64,000 nucleotides of DNA from Bryopsis sp. KO-2023 (Eukaryota; Chlorophyta; Ulvophyceae; Bryopsidales; Bryopsidaceae): NCBI GenBank assembly GCA_030272585.1, contig BSYQ01000008.1, positions 6,045,208-6,109,207 on the forward strand, given 5' to 3'. Position 1 is the first letter of the stretch. Each line of letters starts with the position of its first letter. The notes under the pieces were generated by a model. That model did not search any database. It worked only from the letters and a program-made list of their open reading frames with translations, and was not told where the DNA came from. Made by a program: the position numbers and the translations under genes. This document shows positions 61,941 to 64,000 of the stretch, piece by piece.

Positions 61941-64000
61941 TTTAGGGTTTAGGGTTTAGGGTTTGGGGGTTTGGGGGTTTAGGGTTTAGGGTTTAGGGTT
62001 TAGGGTTTGGGGGTTTGGGGGTTTAGGGTTTAGGGTTTAGGGGTTGGGGGTTTGGGGGTTTAGGGTTTAGGGTTTAGGGTTTAGGGTTTAGGGTTTAGGG
62101 TTTAGGGTTTAGGGTTTAGGGTTTAGGGTTTAGGGTTTAGGGTTTAGGGTTTAGGGTTTAGGGTTTAGGGTTTAGGGTTTAGGGTTTAGGGTTTAGGGTT
62201 TAGGGTTTAGGGTTTAGGGTTTAGGGTTTAGGGTTTAGGGTTTAGGGTTTAGGGTTTAGGGTTTAGGGTTTAGGGTTTAGGGTTTAGGGTTTAGGGTTTA
62301 GGGTTTAGGGTTTAGGGTTTAGGGTTTAGGGTTTAGGGTTTAGGGTTTAGGGTTTAGGGTTTAGGGTTTAGGGTTTAGGGTTTAGGGTTTAGGGTTTAGG
62401 GTTTAGGGTTTAGGGTTTAGGGTTTAGGGTTTAGGGTTTAGGGTTTAGGGTTTAGGGTTTAGGGTTTAGGGTTTAGGGTTTAGGGTTTAGGGTTTAGGGT
62501 TTAGGGTTTAGGGTTTAGGGTTTAGGGTTTAGGGTTTAGGGTTTAGGGTTTAGGGTTTAGGGTTTAGGGTTTAGGGTTTAGGGTTTAGGGTTTAGGGTTT
62601 AGGGTTTAGGGTTTAGGGTTTAGGGTTTAGGGTTTAGGGTTTAGGGTTTAGGGTTTAGGGTTTAGGGTTTAGGGTTTAGGGTTTAGGGTTTAGGGTTTAG
62701 GGTTTAGGGTTTAGGGTTTAGGGTTTAGGGTTTAGGGTTTAGGGTTTAGGGTTTAGGGTTTAGGGTTTAGGGTTTAGGGTTTAGGGTTTAGGGTTTAGGG
62801 TTTAGGGTTTAGGGTTTAGGGTTTAGGGTTTAGGGTTTAGGGTTTAGGGTTTAGGGTTTAGGGTTTAGGGTTTAGGGTTTAGGGTTTAGGGTTTAGGGTT
62901 TAGGGTTTAGGGTTTAGGGTTTAGGGTTTAGGGTTTAGGGTTTAGGGTTTAGGGTTTAGGGTTTAGGGTTTAGGGTTTAGGGTTTAGGGTTTAGGGTTTA
63001 GGGTTTAGGGTTTAGGGTTTAGGGTTTAGGGTTTAGGGTTTAGGGTTTAGGGTTTAGGGTTTAGGGTTTAGGGTTTAGGGTTTAGGGTTTAGGGTTTAGG
63101 GTTTAGGGTTTAGGGTTTAGGGTTTAGGGTTTAGGGTTTAGGGTTTAGGGTTTAGGGTTTAGGGTTTAGGGTTTAGGGTTTAGGGTTTAGGGTTTAGGGT
63201 TTAGGGTTTAGGGTTTAGGGTTTAGGGTTTAGGGTTTAGGGTTTAGGGTTTAGGGTTTAGGGTTTAGGGTTTAGGGTTTAGGGTTTAGGGTTTAGGGTTT
63301 AGGGTTTAGGGTTTAGGGTTTAGGGTTTAGGGTTTAGGGTTTAGGGTTTAGGGTTTAGGGTTTAGGGTTTAGGGTTTAGGGTTTAGGGTTTAGGGTTTAG
63401 GGTTTAGGGTTTAGGGTTTAGGGTTTAGGGTTTAGGGTTTAGGGTTTAGGGTTTAGGGTTTAGGGTTTAGGGTTTAGGGTTTAGGGTTTAGGGTTTAGGG
63501 TTTAGGGTTTAGGGTTTAGGGTTTAGGGTTTAGGGTTTAGGGTTTAGGGTTTAGGGTTTAGGGTTTAGGGTTTAGGGTTTAGGGTTTAGGGTTTAGGGTT
63601 TAGGGTTTAGGGTTTAGGGTTTAGGGTTTAGGGTTTAGGGTTTAGGGTTTAGGGTTTAGGGTTTAGGGTTTAGGGTTTAGGGTTTAGGGTTTAGGGTTTA
63701 GGGTTTAGGGTTTAGGGTTTAGGGTTTAGGGTTTAGGGTTTAGGGTTTAGGGTTTAGGGTTTAGGGTTTAGGGTTTAGGGTTTAGGGTTTAGGGTTTAGG
63801 GTTTAGGGTTTAGGGTTTAGGGTTTAGGGTTTAGGGTTTAGGGTTTAGGGTTTAGGGTTTAGGGTTTAGGGTTTAGGGTTTAGGGTTTAGGGTTTAGGGT
63901 TTAGGGTTTAGGGTTTAGGGTTTAGGGTTTAGGGTTTAGGGTTTAGGGTTTAGGGTTTAGGGTTTAGGGTTTAGGGTTTAGGGTTTAGGGTTTAGGGTTT
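61941..64000 (+). repeat. Terminal telomere (TTTAGGG)n
   Basis: 2060 bp to the window edge. The first ~120 bp hold TTTGGGGG variants in the same pattern as after C3; the rest is perfect TTTAGGG (about 277 units) with no interruption seen. G-rich strand points right, the polarity of a right-hand chromosome end. Whether the chromosome continues beyond base 64000 cannot be seen. Confidence 0.95.

Larger units (their letters stand above)
39467..64000. repeat. 24-kb subtelomeric unit, copy 2 (to the window edge)
   Basis: Same block order as copy 1 with the same translations. Differences noticed: poly(T) 32 instead of 31; tracts B7-B8 (-7), B8-B9 (+7), B9-B10 (-7), C5-C6 (+7); T>G at 57985. I did not align every base. 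Confidence 0.95.

Overview
This is a eukaryotic chromosome end. The last ~2 kb is an uninterrupted (TTTAGGG)n array, G-rich strand running 5'->3' to the right edge, so the telomere lies on the right. TTTAGGG telomeres, a chromodomain-bearing Ty3/gypsy polyprotein, hAT-type foldback elements and an EAR-like gene tail (DLNEY) fit a streptophyte plant or alga best. Oomycetes, brown algae and dinoflagellates share this telomere repeat and are not excluded.

Region 1 (1-15.3 kb) is old subtelomeric DNA with few genes and many nested transposons. It holds the last codons of one gene, a small MITE and a decayed 5'-nucleotidase exon. A complete, apparently recent Ty3/gypsy chromovirus lies on the minus strand (2219-9174; two 240-bp LTRs identical by eye, TSD CTATG, intact 1745-aa polyprotein). 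It is followed by a transposon nest: a 1.4-kb foldback element with hAT-like ends (FB-1, 9544-15187) was split by a small non-autonomous LTR element (10860-15117), which was itself hit by two more foldback elements (FB-2, 11810-13114; FB-3, 13566-14860). Every insertion is supported by exact target-site duplications (8, 5, 8 and 8 bp).

Region 2 (15.3-64 kb) consists only of telomeric repeats and blocks between them. It is two tandem copies of one ~24.06-kb unit (15406-39466 and 39467-end). Each unit reads A - D - B - B - B - B - C - B - B - C - C - long telomeric array. A and B (~1.6 kb, AT-rich) are diverged relatives. C (1794 bp) is GC-rich with a 50-bp minisatellite. D (~3.5 kb) carries a 675-aa minus-strand ORF and a 31-32 nt poly(T) that joins it to telomeric repeats on its centromeric side. 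The two units differ, as far as I can see, only by whole 7-bp telomeric repeats, one T in the poly(T), and one T>G inside a telomeric tract.

The layout reads as repeated capture of blocks by telomeric recombination. The latest step seems to have copied 24 kb onto the chromosome end from an internal telomeric tract, like Y' amplification or ALT-type break-induced replication. D has the orientation and poly(A)-to-telomere junction expected of an end-attaching (HeT-A-like) retroelement. A second theme is that A, B, C, D, FB-2 and FB-3 all contain tRNA T-arm/B-box motifs (GGTTCRANTCC), often in perfect 5-6 bp hairpins. Most short ORFs in Region 2 are translations through these tRNA-like pieces and are not listed as genes.
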